Shown: positions 11,735 to 24,029 of the stretch, piece by piece | Layout: every line of letters begins with the position of its first letter | Numbering within the stretch: position 1 is the stretch's first letter | Assembly: GCA_029339505.1 (NCBI GenBank) | Contig: JAQISU010000022.1 | Coordinates: forward strand, 19,300,001-19,364,000 | DNA length: 64,000 nucleotides | Reading direction: 5' to 3' | DNA from: Unio delphinus | Taxonomy: Eukaryota; Mollusca; Bivalvia; Unionida; Unionidae | The notes under the pieces: model-generated | The model's database searches: none | The model's input: the letters and a program-made list of their open reading frames with translations, nothing else | Told to the model about the DNA's origin: nothing | Made by a program: the position numbers and the translations under genes

Positions 11735-13647
11735 ACTGATGTTGTGTAGTCAAGAACAATGACTGGTATTGTGTATTCAAGTACAAATGATGTTTTGTAT
11801 TCATGTACAATAAGGTTGTGTATTCAAGTACAATGGTGCTGTTGTTATATGGTTTAACGCCATTTTTCAGAACACAATAGGCCATACATGGTGGCCAGTA
11901 TTAAGGGTGGAGGAAGTACCCAGGACAACCCCCGGAAAGAACCACCAACCCTAAAAAAGCTACTGGCAAGCTTTCTCACAAAGAGTCACATAACCACATT
12001 AGCCGAATCTGAGACTCAAACCCATGCAGACAGAGGTGAGATAGCAGTGATCCGTACAGGAGAGCGCTTTAGACCACTGGGGCCACTCAGGGCCCCCAAT
12101 GATGTTGTATTCAAGTACAATGATGTTGTGTATGTAAGTATATTGACTGTTGTGTATTCAAGCACAATGACTGGCACTGTGTACTCAAGTACAATGATGT
12201 TGTTCATTCAAGTACGATGACTGATGCTGTATATTCAAGTACAATGATGTTGTATATTGAAGTACAATGATGTATATTGAAGTACAATGATGTTGGGTAT
12301 TCAAGTACAATGATGTTGTATATTGAAGTACAATGATGTTGGGTATTCAAGCACAATGATGTTGTATATTGAAGTACAATGATGTTGGGTATTCAAATAC
12401 AATGATGTTGGGTATTCAAGTACAATGATGTTGTATATTGAAGTACCATGATGTTGTATATTGAAGTACAATGATGATGGGTATTCAAGTACAATGATGT
12501 TGTATATTGAAGTACAATGATGTTGTATATTGAAGTACAATGATGATGGGTATTCAAGTACAATGATGTTGTATATTGAAGTACAATGATGATGGGTATT
12601 CAAGTACAATGATGGTGTGTATTCAAATACAATGATGTTGGGTATTCAAGTACAATGATGTTGTATATTGAAGTACAATGATGTTGTATATTGAAGTACA
12701 ATGATGTTAGGTTTTCAAGTACAATGATGTTGTATATTGAAGTACAATGATGTTGGGTATTCAAGTACAATGATTTTGTATATTGAAGTACAATGATGTT
12801 GTATATTGAATTACAATGATGTTGGGTATTCAAGTACAATGATGTTGTATATTGAAGTACAATGATGTTGGGTATTCAAGCACAATAATGTTGTTTATTC
12901 AAGTCTAATTATGTAAGATATTCAAGTACAATGACTGACGTTGTATATTCAAGTACAATGATGTTGGGTATTCAAGTACAATGATGTTGTGCATTCAAGT
13001 ACATGTACTATGATGTTGGTTATTTAAGTATAATGATCTTGGTTAATTAAGTACGTTGATGTTGTGTATTTAAGCACAATGATGATTTTTATTCAAGTAC
13101 AATGATGTTGTATATTGAAGTACAATGATGTTGTATACTGAAGTACATAGGGTATTCAAGTACAATGATGGTGTGTATTCAAGTACAATGATGTTGGGTA
13201 TTCAAGTACAATGATGTTGGGTATTCAAGTACAATGATGGTGTATATTCAAGTACAATGATGTTGTATACTGAAGTACAATGATGTAGGGTATTCAAGTA
13301 CAATGATGGTGTGTATTCAAATACAATGATGTTGGGTATTCAAGTACAATGATGTTGGGTATTCAAGTACAATGATGGTATATATTCAAGTACAATGATG
13401 TTGGGTATTCAAGTACAATGATGGTATGTATTCAAGTACAATGATGTTGTATATTCAAGTACAATGATGTTGGGTATTCAAGTACAATGATGTTGGGTAT
13501 TCAAGTACAATGATGTTGGGTATTCAAGTACAATGATGTTGGGTATTAAAGTATAATGATGTTGGGTATTCAAGTACAATGATGTTGGGTATTCAAATAC
13601 AATGATGTTGGTTATTCAAATACAATGATGTTGGGTATTCAAGTACA
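11735..13647 (+). repeat. 23-bp minisatellite array
   Basis: A long array of a unit close to TATTCAAGTACAATGATGTTGGG, with a second common variant starting TATTGAAGTACAATGATGTTG. The variants are often interleaved, suggesting a higher-order unit of two. The array is interrupted at 11,841-12,097 by a family-A SINE. Reverse-strand open frames (TSLYLNTQHHC-like peptides) are artefacts of the repeat. Confidence 0.92.
11841..12097 (-). mobile_element. SINE family A, copy A4, inserted in the 23-bp array
   Basis: A minus-strand family-A copy bounded on both sides by 23-bp repeat units. Flanks 'caatggtgctg' and 'caatgatgttg' are consistent with a short duplication, but the array itself makes the duplication uncertain. 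Confidence 0.88.
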
Positions 13648-14240
13648 GTTATTCACACTGAGTTATAAAAGCTTTACCTCTAACTTTAATGGACATGTTG
13701 TACCAGAATACAAGGTCATTAAACCATCAATTGTTTTGCTGTTCAAATTGTTTAGTAACAAAATGAAGTATTCCTTGGCCAACATTGGCCAAAATATTTT
13801 TGTTTTTCCAGTTTCAGATTACAGGCAATATCTTATTTAATTGCTCCTTACAGAAACCGAAGCACTACTATCTGTGTACATACAATAATCATAGGTCCTA
13901 GCCTATAACTAATGTACTGCAGAAAATTGATCAGGCTGCCAGTTTTCAAAGTGTAAAGTTCATGTTCTGGCAGTATTTGATAAATCTGACCATATGTAAA
14001 CCATATGAAAGAGAGGTCATTCATTTCATTAAAAATTATATTTTATCAGCTGATCAGCAAAAAGTTTCAGGTTCAGAAAACAATTTTAAATGAGTAGTTT
14101 ATTTATAAGGAGGGCTAATATGAATGTATGTATGTTTTATGAGCAGGGCTAGAAATAATTTATTTCTTCCCAGGAGTCCACTGGACAACTAAAATAAAAA
14201 ATTTAAAAGAAACAAAATGGATTTTTTTTTTCTCGTTGTA
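13648..14240. other. Unannotated sequence
   Basis: No supported gene or repeat was seen. Confidence 0.4.
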
Positions 14241-14242
14241 TA

Positions 14243-14558
14243 TGACCATTTTGGTGGCCTAGTGGTTTGAGCATCAGCCTCAGATGTGGGAGGTCGTGTG
14301 TGGTTTCGAACCAAGGCCAAGTCATATCTAAGACTTACAAACATAATACAAACAGCTGCCTCACTAGGTGCTCAGCATTAAGAGGTTAGTGTTAGGACTG
14401 GTTGGCCTGCATGGTGTCAGGATAATGTGAATGGATTAGACATGATGCTACATGTCTGCAGCATGATGCCCCAGTGCTAGACATCACTATAAACTGCTAC
14501 ACTGAAGACATTGTAGTGATGTAACTGAAATATTGTTAAAATCCAAACAAAAACAAAC
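14243..14558 (+). mobile_element. SINE family B, copy B2
   Basis: A near full-length copy. The head is 'ttttggtggcctagtggtttgagc', the B-box region is gaggtcgtgtgtggtttcga with a small insertion, the body is 'ctcagcattaagaggttagtgttaggactggttggcctg...gtgtcaggataatgtg', and the 3' part is 'gcatgatgccccagtgctagacatcactataaactgc'. It ends in a Lys-codon-like A/C tail. Confidence 0.85.
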
Positions 14559-14574
14559 ATGCCTTCCTTTTTAT

Positions 14575-15065
14575 ATGTAAGACTAACATGATTTTCAATT
14601 TAGAACCAATCAATCAAACATGACAAGAGGTCTTTAGTGAAAAACCTATACTGGCTGACATAGTACTGATGTAGCTATAATGGAATTCAGATTAGCGCCA
14701 TTTTTAATTAGGATCTAATATGAGGGCATGTCCATTGCACACTATTTTCATTTAGGATGTAATATGAGGGCATGTCCATTGCATACTATTCTCATTTAGG
14801 ATGTAATATGAGGGCATGTCCTTTGCATACTATTCTCATTTAGGATGTAATATGAAGGCATGTCCATTGCATACTATTCTCATTTAAGATGTAATATGAG
14901 GGCATGTCCATTGCATACTATTCTCATTTAGGATCAACTAGAGATGACAAAATAATTTAATTTCATGTTGGTTGCTATCTTGCCCAAAATGGACATCCAT
15001 TTAGAGTGATCATTTTCATTTAAGACCAAATAGACTGCATTTTATCCCCTTTTGGCCCTAGATAA
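14575..15065 (+). repeat. Satellite of about 150 bp (locus 2) with an internal 44-bp expansion
   Basis: The flanks carry phrases of the 150-bp family ('gattttcaatttagaacca', 'aagaggtctttagtgaaaa', 'cattttcatttaagaccaaat'). Between 14,695 and 14,938 a 44-bp sub-unit built on ATGTAATATGAGGGCATGTC has expanded to about 5.5 copies that are nearly identical, so this expansion is younger than the satellite around it. Confidence 0.8.
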
Positions 15066-15375
15066 AATGTCTGATAAATGTTTTAATTGAATCATAATAA
15101 TAGGTCATAATAATAGGTATATACTGATCTAAGAAATGAAGATACAATAAAACATGTCTTTTGTGACCACCTGTATTGAGAGACCATGCCCAGATTTATT
15201 GATCATATGGTGTTATGACCTGTTACGAAGGACAAGCTGTCTAATGAGAGATTATTATTTCTTGGCAGAATGAGAGATATTTAAGATGGGTTCTAATGGA
15301 ACTCCAAAAATGAGAAAACAGAGTGGTGCGATCTAACAAGAAAACATATTTATCATTGCAAACAGGTACTGCACA

Positions 15376-15440
15376 GAATAATAATGACTTTATTTAAAGA
15401 GAGAAAAACAATTACCTGTAGAAATAATCTACCTTGAGGC
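15376..15440 (-). mobile_element. Short LINE 3' end, minus strand
   Basis: On the minus strand the text 'gagggcctcaaggtaga...ctttaaataaagtcattatta' matches the 3' ends at 25,645 and 30,175, both GAGGGCCTCAAG(A/G) followed by an AATAAA and an ATT-type tail. Only the 3' tip is recognisable, so this is a strongly 5'-truncated copy. Confidence 0.55.
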
Positions 15441-17056
15441 CCTCATACAATGGAACTTATTTATATACAAATGCACACTTATAGAAACCTATACATAGAA
15501 TTTACATGTATAGACACACTATATTTAATTTCATTCCTTTCACTAGATGTACACCTGCCCATACATTTTGAAGCCACATACTTAATATATATGCAATATG
15601 CAATTTAGTAACAAAATAGGTGAATAGTATATTTAATGAAGCTCAGAGGCATTTATTGATGAATACAAATAGTTGTTTTCATTCTCATTTTAACTGCATC
15701 TCTAATGTCACTGGATATATTACATTTGGAAGAAGGAAATTTCTAACCTCAACTTGAATACTATTCAAAAGCAAAGTTCAGAGTATTTGAAACTTATTTT
15801 GAATAAATTCTTTTTTGGTTTGGGAATTTTATACTGTTTGATAGATTTGGGTCACAGGTATTACCAGGTAGCATATACTGTAATAGTGACTGTAAATATT
15901 CAGGAGTAACCTGGTCTTTCTCACCTGGATTCAGTCTTTAATACATTAACCCCTGGAGGTTTTTGCTGTTTTCGCATGAAATGCAAGTTAGGAAACACAT
16001 TTTGAGGACTATTTCTAAATATATCCTAATACATTGAGTTCCAAGCAATTTTCTATTATCCCAATGCTTACCACTAGTTGGGCTAAAAAAAAACATGCTT
16101 TCCATTGGTTAGTTTGCTCTTGCATGAGCAGAAGGTGAAAAGTTGGAGTTCTTTTTTTTGTTGTTTTTTTGTACTTAACAGATGCATAATTTTGGTATGG
16201 AGAAGACTAATTGTTAAAAATGTCCACCATATCCTACTTTTTGCACAGGTTCACCTGTCTGTGTGCACTTCAGACCAGTCTGCCATAGATCTGAGGCCAT
16301 AAAGTCTAAAACCTGAACACAAAATCAAATTCTGACCATGGCGAATTTTGGGTGGAAAAAAAACGGGTCCAAAAAATTAGGTTTGTTCCTCTGTATTTTG
16401 TAGTGCAACTAAAATGTCCAGATTATTTGGTATCATTGTAGAGCTAAATCTGTCTACCTTTCTATAATACCACCCACTTTAGTGTATCATGCATGATCTC
16501 GATGATACAGACCCTGGCAGTAGGCTACTACCTCCTGCCCTATAAACACGATGCTAGGGGTTAATGGAGTAATAGGTAATAGTTTTAACTTACCAGCTAA
16601 ATTTGCATTGCTTTCTGTTTTTATTTTTATTAGACCAATGGCTCTGTTCTGATGACGTACTAGCTTTGCCATGTTTTATCAGGTGAATTACCTCATACTG
16701 CATTATCATCATCAAAATAGGGTTGTATGTAACTGGTAAAAAAATAGTTTTATGTTCCTTTCTGGCAGAAAATGTCTTATGCTACTTGGAAGCCATAAAC
16801 ATGAATTAGTTTTTGCTGATATCTTTTTTATGATCAGTCCCTGATGGGTTATTATCTACTAAAACACCACATAGTCTATCATGACTGGCCATTTGCACAT
16901 TTTTATCTTCAATGTCAGACACAGTTTATCACTATCAAGTTTTTTATATATATACCATGATGAGATAAGTAATATTTTAGTTTTACCACTATTTACTATC
17001 ATGCAACTGCATGTGCACCAGTCAATGTCCAGTTTGCATTGTTGATTCTGTGTGTG

Positions 17057-17057
<1 letters not shown>
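15441..17057. other. Unannotated intronic sequence
   Basis: No repeat was seen. A possible minus-strand donor (CTG|gtaagt at about 16,594) follows a short open frame, but no phase-compatible acceptor was convincing. Confidence 0.4.

Positions 17058-17123
<66 letters not shown>
17058..17123. repeat. (TA)n microsatellite
   Basis: A pure TA run directly downstream (minus strand) of the donor site of the coding exon at 17,144. The Tyr/Ile-repeat open frames here are artefacts. Confidence 0.97.
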
Positions 17124-17125
<2 letters not shown>

Positions 17126-17143
17126 ATAAATATGAAACACTAC

Positions 17144-17256
17144 CTGTTAGCTTCTAACAATTTGGCCAGCAATTCTTGCTCATTAGGAGGTATGGCTGGG
17201 TCATCTTCTTCCTCCTGGGTTGTGGAAGGTGGATCTGGGATCCCCACCTCTGCCAT
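17144..17256 (-). CDS. First coding exon of an unidentified minus-strand gene
   Basis: On the minus strand, ATG at 17,256 opens 37 codons that start MAEVGIPDPPSTTQEEEDDP and end NEQELLAKLLEAN, then AG|gtagtg as donor. An in-frame TGA seven codons upstream fixes this as the first possible start. The leader is acidic and proline-rich, followed by a Leu/Glu helix that continues in the exon at 1-93, where the phase matches exactly. The exon also carries 66 bp of 5' UTR up to an acceptor with a T-run (aattttttcag). Composition is richer in GC than the flanks, as expected of an exon. About 17 kb of repeat-filled intron separates the two coding exons. I do not recognise the family. Confidence 0.72.
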
Positions 17257-17322
17257 TTTCCACAGCTCCCTCCCTCACTCCTAAAGTGACCTCCACTCCA
17301 ACAGTTTCATCATATTAATGAT
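17257..17322 (-). other. 5' UTR portion of the first coding exon
   Basis: Lies between the acceptor at 17,323 (aattttttcag on the minus strand) and the ATG. It contains in-frame stops, so translation must begin at 17,256. Confidence 0.6.
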
Positions 17323-17351
17323 CTGAAAAAATTTACCACTACCATATATAT

Positions 17352-17452
17352 TGATTTATAAGTAGAGTTCAACTAAACACTTCACAAGCCCCGATCTGCT
17401 ATTGCATAATGTGCCAACAGATCTAGTTCCATACGGTTTATTAGGAACAATC
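17352..17452. repeat. Dispersed palindromic element, copy P2
   Basis: The left half 'ttataagtagagttcaactaaac...ccgatctgc' mirrors the right half 'cagatctagttccatacggtttattaggaa'. The centre is 'ttgcataatgtgc'. Copy P3 follows it immediately. Confidence 0.6.
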
Positions 17453-17454
17453 AG

Positions 17455-17552
17455 TAGAACAAAGAACATGGATCCTGATCTGGTAGTGCATAATACATTG
17501 CCAGATCAAGGTCTATGATATTTACAGTGGGAATCAACTTATAAGCAAGCAC
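17455..17552. repeat. Dispersed palindromic element, copy P3, adjacent to P2
   Basis: The arms 'catggatcctgatctgg' and CCAGATCAAGGTCTATGATA, with outer text 'gggaatcaacttataag', repeat the design of P2. A direct pair of the same element is seen only here. Confidence 0.6.
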
Positions 17553-18262
17553 GAATCATAATTATCAAACTGAATTGTAGCTAGTGTTATACAATAAAAG
17601 AGTATATATAACAAGTAAATATATAACAAGTAAAGTCTGACAATTTTGAAACGTTTTTGACAACTGCTGTCCCCCCCCCCCATCATTTAACATATTTATA
17701 TTTATGATCATATTACTCTCATTATTTTCCTTTAGCAAAATGCCATCCTAAAAAAAATGTTGAGTGACATTACAAAATAGGAAAGCACTAATTTCTAAAC
17801 AGCATGCTTCTCAAATGTGAAGAGAAAATGTCAACATTAACCTGCAATTGTAAAACTAAATTTCTGGGCCTGAAAGCGAAGTAAATGAAATAATTTGCTC
17901 ATGTCTATTTGCCATATAGTACCATTTTAATATAATAACAGTCATTACAGGTTGTTGCTGGTCTTGGGCAGATTTATCCTTAGCTAGAATTTAAATGGTA
18001 TTGTCTGTCTCATAAGAGTTATATCCCTTCAATGATTACATGTATATAGCAAAGTGTTACATGTATGCCAGCTTCGTGCTGAATGCAATTATTAAGACAG
18101 CATTGCACAATCATATCCTACTTGCATGAAAAGAGGCAAAGAGAAAATATACACAATTTAATAAAGAATTGCCTAATAAAAAAAATACAAAGTGAAATAA
18201 TCATAATTATAACTTTCTTGTTAAATTAATGGTTAAATTAAAAAACAGGAAAACATACTAAC
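17553..18262. other. Unannotated sequence with a poly-C tract
   Basis: A C-run lies at about 17,671-17,680. No supported feature was seen. Confidence 0.4.
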
Positions 18263-18365
18263 CTGTAAGCAATAACATGTATTATCATCACCAGTCAAAC
18301 TGTCAGTGAGGATGACTGATATGAGAACTTCAGCTCGATTTAATTCTTATCATCAATTGTCAGTC
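18263..18365 (-). other. Candidate non-coding 5' UTR exon of the minus-strand gene
   Basis: On the minus strand it is bounded by a good acceptor (cattgtttcag) and a good donor (TTACAG|gttagt). It has stops in the frame leading to the ATG at 17,256 and no long open frame, as expected of a leader exon. It lies about 940 bp upstream of the first coding exon. Splice-site quality alone supports it. Confidence 0.42.
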
Positions 18366-18574
18366 CTGAAACAATGAACATCAGACACTTAATATTTTCT
18401 AAAAACAAAAGCTTACATGCAGTTTACTTTAGAGTACCACAAAAAGGTACTGTGTTATTCCATGTACAGGTGTAAGCATATATGTCAATGGACAAGGAAA
18501 TGTAAATCATCAAATCTTGACAAGCCAACAAAACAAGGTGATCAGTGAAGAAACTACAAGACCTGGTACATCTA

Positions 18575-18671
18575 TACTACATTGAGTTATAAACTGGGTC
18601 CAACTGCAAACAACAAAGATCCTAATGAACCTTTACATAATGCAGCAGATCTGGGTCTATGCAGTTTGTTG
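18575..18671. repeat. Dispersed palindromic element, copy P4, split by a SINE
   Basis: The left arm 'ttataaactgggtccaactgcaaac' pairs with the right arm 'gcagatctgggtctatgcagtttgttg'. SINE copy A5 inserted in the right arm, and the arm resumes at 18,889 after the duplicated 15 bp. Confidence 0.6.
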
Positions 18672-18888
18672 TTGTTGTAGGGTTTAACTCCATTTTTAAG
18701 CAAAAGATAGGCTATACATGGCAGCCAGTATTAAGGGAAAACCCCGGAATGAACCACCGACCCACAAGAAGCTACTGGCAAGCTTTCTCACATAACTACA
18801 TTAGCCGAATCATGAACTAGAACCTACGCAAACAGAAGTGAGATGGCAGTGATCCGTAATGGAAAGCGCTTTAGACCACTCTGGGCCC
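18672..18888 (-). mobile_element. SINE family A, copy A5
   Basis: A minus-strand family-A copy with an exact 15-bp target-site duplication, ctatgcagtttgttg, at 18,657-18,671 and 18,889-18,903. It inserted into a palindromic element, so that element is the older of the two. Confidence 0.93.
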
Positions 18889-18903
18889 CTATGCAGTTTG
18901 TTG

Positions 18904-20910
18904 CTGGAAACAATCTATATGCATTTATATAAAGTAACTTCTCACGGTATATGAAAAAATATTACGTTATGCCCATCTTGGAGTTATGATGTAAAATAAA
19001 TCTACTATAAAACATCACATACTGCCCACCCATATGTTTTTATAAATTATAACATCATTCCAACCTGTGTAATATTATAAAAAAATCATTCACTATATAC
19101 TGTGGCATAATACTGAACAATGCCACTATGCAAGGACACTAATATTATGTGACAAATACAGTGAAATAGTCCTCAAAGAAATTCAGTTTACTCAGAATCT
19201 CTATATAAGCTTAAAATGAGATGTGATCAGGTGTGCTGATAGACATTAGTAAAGTACGTCACACAGGTCATGTAGGCGTTCATCACTGACTTTTTCAGTA
19301 ATGGGTGTCATTTTTTAAAATTTGATTGGAACCCCGTTATAACGCACCTACCGATAACACAAATTTGGATATAACGTGGTCACGGCATTTCACATACCTA
19401 TTAATTTGCACGACATTTTTTTTTTTCCTTCTTTAAAGTATGTGAAATAGTGCTGAAAATACCACATTTACCCAAAATCTCTAATTCTAAATTGAACAGT
19501 GATTCCTTTTAGCACATACATAAATGTACAATTATTTTTTGGGAAGTGACTTTAGAAATCTTTTCTAAAACTTGTGTCATAGCACCTGAAATATTTTATT
19601 TGTAGATTAGACTTAGATAAAGGGTCTGCACCTGACACAATCAGATGAGAAGTTTAGCTATAGAAAAAGGTCTTCAGGGAATGATCTTTTGGAAGTCCCC
19701 AAGGATTGTTTATAAGCCAGGTCAAACATAGTGCAGAGGGTCAACATGAAGAACTAGAGGTATCAGAGATCCATTAAATATAGAAAAGAAAAATCCTCTT
19801 GCTTGCATAGCAGCATTAAATCAAATAGGTGCTACTACAGAAATACTCCTTCATCATATACATACTTTCATTAAATTTATGGAGAGACTTTAGAAAATTT
19901 ATACACAAATATATCTTCTCTTCAAAAACTTGTACATATACTATAGCACCTTAAATAACTAAATTTATTCCTATAATACAGCTCTTGACTACTGAAACAA
20001 ATTTCAGTCCCAAATTTCAAACTGACTTGAAACATGGAAATTTATTTTAGCCGCCAAAAAGAAAATATATTTATGGCCCAGAAACAGCGTGTGGTGATGT
20101 GTTGCGTAAAATATGCACCTGACACAGACTGGACCAGATTATTTATGATTAGCGAAGACTAGTAGACTTACTGGTGAGTCGATGGCCCAGAGATGTGCCA
20201 ATGGCATGCAAGGTTTATAACAATACTTGACACTGAATAGAGTTCACAACAGGCTAAATCTGATGACTCTGCAGATTAGCTTTTACCATAAACTGTTACT
20301 AACAATGCTTGCCTATTAAGAAGCCAATTAAGAAATATACCAACTTTAATAACCAGTCCTTTAATACTTAGCTAATGGAGAAAAACACATCAGTATTCAG
20401 AATTAATGTACCAGTACTTGAGCTAATTTTCCATGAAAACACAAACAGCTTTCATCATTATTAACACTCGTATACACACACAGATTAATTCTCTTATAAT
20501 TTACATTATCTCTGAGTGACATAAGTGCTTTCCCTATTTCACATATGCATGCAAACAAAATTCTTTCTCTCTCTCTCAAATGATATGGAGAAAAAAAACC
20601 TAAAATATTTTTGACTAAAATATTTAAATGGTTTATTGAAGCTACGATATCGTATGCCTCAACATGATTTGTCCACGAGATAGGAGATGGGGTACTAATA
20701 TTAGTACTAGGCTTATTGGTGCTCCAAATACAGGATGATATCAGTGTCATGTACTTGCACATTTACTTACATATAAACTTTTTTGTAAGTGCAATATACT
20801 CAGCAAACTTAGAAATATCTCCAAAGGGTTTTGGATTTTGAAGAGTTTCATAGTACATGTACATGAGCATTTGACCTAATATTTTACATAAAGATGTACA
20901 TTGCACTTGG
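18904..20910. other. Unannotated sequence with one possible Tc1/mariner-like end
   Basis: At about 19,328-19,395 the text GGAACCCCGTTATAACGCAC and 'ggatataacgtggtcac' resembles ends of some Tc1/mariner-type elements, but no partner terminus was found. Nothing else was supported. Confidence 0.35.
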
Positions 20911-20913
20911 TGT

Positions 20914-21271
20914 TAACCGCTCTGGTTGCCTAGTGGTTAGAGCATCCACCTCAGAAGCAGGAGGTAATGGATTTGAACCCCTGCCATGTCAAACCAAAGA
21001 CTTACAAAAATGGTATTAACAGCTGCCTCACTAAGGGGCTCAGCCTTATGAGGTTAGTGTTAGGACAGGTTGGCCTGGTGTCAGGATAATGTCACTGGAT
21101 GGGACATGATGCTAAGTGTCTGTGGCATGATGCCCCAGTGCTAGAAATCACTATATAAACTGCCACACTGAAAATATCATAGCGATATGACTGAAAAATT
21201 GTTAAAGCTACATTAAAAATCCTAATTACACACACTGCACCAGGTTTTAAATTGCCTGGGGCTTCTGTAAA
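20914..21271 (+). mobile_element. SINE family B, copy B3, with 3' extension
   Basis: A full-length copy with head 'aaccgctctggttgcctagtggttagagc', B-box region ggatttgaacccc, the common body, and the CA-type end 'aatcctaattacacacac'. About 38 further bases (21,234-21,271: tgcaccaggttttaaattgc, then 'ctggggcttctgtaaa') also follow the CA tail in copy B4, so they may be part of the element. Confidence 0.85.
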
Positions 21272-23720
21272 CACCATAATGTAACCTGGACTAATGAACT
21301 ATCCCTGTCCAATAGATCCCTGCCTCAACCAGTTTTGGGAGTAAACCAAAAAGTGTAACTTCCCCAGGTCAGACAAGATAAGAATTATAAAGACATATCT
21401 TATGAAGCAAATAAGCAGATAAAACCAGGTTGTAGGCCTGAAGGATGTATTGCCTTGAATAAACCATATGATTTCATTGGTAAGAGGCTTCCAAAAACAA
21501 TATTAGATGGTTTTAAGGAAGAAACCATGAAACAATCCTTATGCAAAATACTGTGTATGCTGGTATCTATCACACTGTACTAATCCACAGCAAAACCTAA
21601 CTGCAAGTTTGACTATAAAAATAAACTTTCATCTCTACAGGTCAGTGTCCACAACTACAATAATATCCAACTACAGGTCGATGTCAACTGACCCCTATAT
21701 ACATGTATATCAAACAATTATCTGACTACCCACTAATTCTGGATCAACTGCATGACAACCAAACTGATAACATTGATGGATATGTCTATCACCTAAAAGG
21801 TAGGTCAACATGACCTACTTTTCTGTTCTTTTAATACAAGTAGTATAGAACCTCAAATGTAGGTTTTGTATGAGCAAACATCTGCAGTCTTCTAACTTTT
21901 TCAACAAAATCTTGTAAAAATTAATCCAGAATCCACTGCTGCCTGCACGATGGAGCACCCTCCATGAGTATGTCTATGTGACAAAGACACAAATGAATGT
22001 AATTAGAAGTAATATACATGTGACATCTATTTTAAAATGAAAGCATACTTACAAGATATAATTCATTATTTTACATTGCCTTCAAAAGGAATGACCGTCA
22101 AAATGTATACAACTCTGGTACTGATTCAACCCAGCATTTAATGAGCAGTTTAAATTACACCAATGTAACATGATGCTCTCTAGTCTGGTTCTTCAATGTT
22201 CTCCTCCCCATGAAATGATTCAGCAGACTGTTATTGATTTTATCAGCACAAGAAACCTAACTGCAATTTTAAGGTCTCATTTGAAACATCTTAAGTAGAG
22301 AACTGCAATTGCAGATGGTACAAATTATGCCTCTCCCCCCCCCCCCCTTAAACTTGGAACAAATATTATTTTATAATTAAATCCAACGAATTAAGACTGG
22401 TGCCAACTGTACTCAATGATTATGAAAATTTCAACTGATGCAATTTGGATCACAAAGACTCCGAACACAGATTTTCTAAAGTTTTTGCACTGATAGCCCC
22501 ATCAAGAGCCTCAATGTGAAAAGTTAACCTTGCGGAAATTTAGGAATAAAGCAAATTGTGCTATCAAGTGCCAATTTACATAAATACATGTAAATTCAAA
22601 AAAATGTAACAATGTAATACATAATTGTCTCCATATGGTATATCTTAAGGTTTAAAGTTGCCATCATCATAGGAACAAATATGACATGTATCTACAGCAT
22701 TACACATTATAATCAGATGTACCAGAGGGCTATAGCCTGCAATGCATGCTGTACAGAACACAGGGGTGGAATCAAATTCTATCTATGTTAAACTATTGCA
22801 TTAACACAGTTTATGTAAATGTATCTTGTAAATTAACTGAAAAATATATTTCTTCATTCATTAGTACAGGAAGTTAGGAGTTATATTATATTAGAATGTT
22901 CATGTTTATTGTGATAGGTCTATAAATTTAGTCGTGCCTATTTAATATATAGTCAACTGACCACAGAAGAAATAAGCACTGAATGTATCCCTTTAAGGTC
23001 ATTTACTATACTTTAATCAAATTGTGGTATTTTCCTGTAAATGTATCCATTTATCTACATCACTTATTTCAAATAGTCAATTTCATGTGTTTCGCACAGT
23101 AAATGTATCCTGTTATTTAAACATTCATTAAGCTTTATTCAATTAATCATTGGTAACTTAAATTCTGGAAAAAATATGGTTGGTTTATTTTTTCTTAAAA
23201 GGAACAAGTCAGCAAAAAAATTGTAAAATGTGCTTCAATGTCATGGTAGCTTTTTTAAAAAAGCAAAAAACAAAGCATGACGATAAATCTAATATGTATA
23301 TAAAATTTTATACAAGTTCTCACTTCAAAAATGAATTTTTGTGATCTTGAAAAAATTATTCAAATTAGCGGATGTGTTTCATCAGTTTAATTTGAAACGA
23401 GTAAAAAATGTTAAGATTTTGTTTCATTGTATGATGAAAACCAAAGCAATGTTCATATGACCAAACTGCATACTTGTGTGGTGAAATGACTCTTAAGATA
23501 GATTCAGATGCCTTGATTATCTTATGGCTTTCCTTGGCATGATGCTTTGATGTCATGAAGTGTACAAATGTAAATAAAACAGTATTCATCTTATAGAGTT
23601 CTATCCTGAGTTTTACTCCAATAAATGAAAGTATTCCAAACCTGATGGATGGTTGGGCAGAAATGGTGTGTGCGTGTGTGTGTCTGTGTGTGTGTATATG
23701 TGTCTGTGTGTCTGTGTGTG
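21272..23720. other. Unannotated AT-rich sequence
   Basis: A C-run lies at about 22,336-22,348 and a GT-rich patch at about 23,667-23,721. No gene or transposon was recognised. Confidence 0.4.
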
Positions 23721-24005
23721 TACTAAGTATCAATGAAATATATGTACCAAGAATCGATGAGATATATGTATGTGTATCAAGAATCAATGAGATAAATGAA
23801 ATGTATAAAAAGAAAACAATGACACAGATGCATTTCTATCAATAATCAATGAAGTACATGTATGTGTACTAAGAATCAATGAGATACATGTATCTATAAC
23901 TATAGTCTAATATATATCAGATATCGTTGAGATACATGTTTCTTTAACTATAAGATACCACAATGGAGACTCAACTACAAGTGTACATGAAATACATGTA
24001 TACTA
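23721..24005 (+). repeat. Degenerate short tandem repeat around AATGAGATACATGTAT
   Basis: About nine loose copies of 'aagaatcaatgagatacatgtatgtgta'. One further copy, CAATGAGATACATGTATCTG, lies at 25,759 on the far side of the LINE, which implies that the LINE split the array. Confidence 0.65.
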
Positions 24006-24029
24006 TACCTGCTTGACACTGAATGTTAA

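Noticed and set aside
12301..12839. Minus-strand YLNTQHHC-like frames
   Set aside because: Translation of the 23-bp minisatellite.
11735..13647. CRISPR-like array
   Set aside because: Units are contiguous without unique spacers; it is a minisatellite in eukaryotic DNA.
16585..16672. Minus-strand exon ending at CTG|gtaagt
   Set aside because: The donor is good, but every acceptor giving a compatible phase is poor or leads to a stop.
16859..17284. Frames with Tyr-Ile repeats
   Set aside because: Read-through of a (TA)n run; only the minus-strand exon at 17,144-17,256 is supported here.
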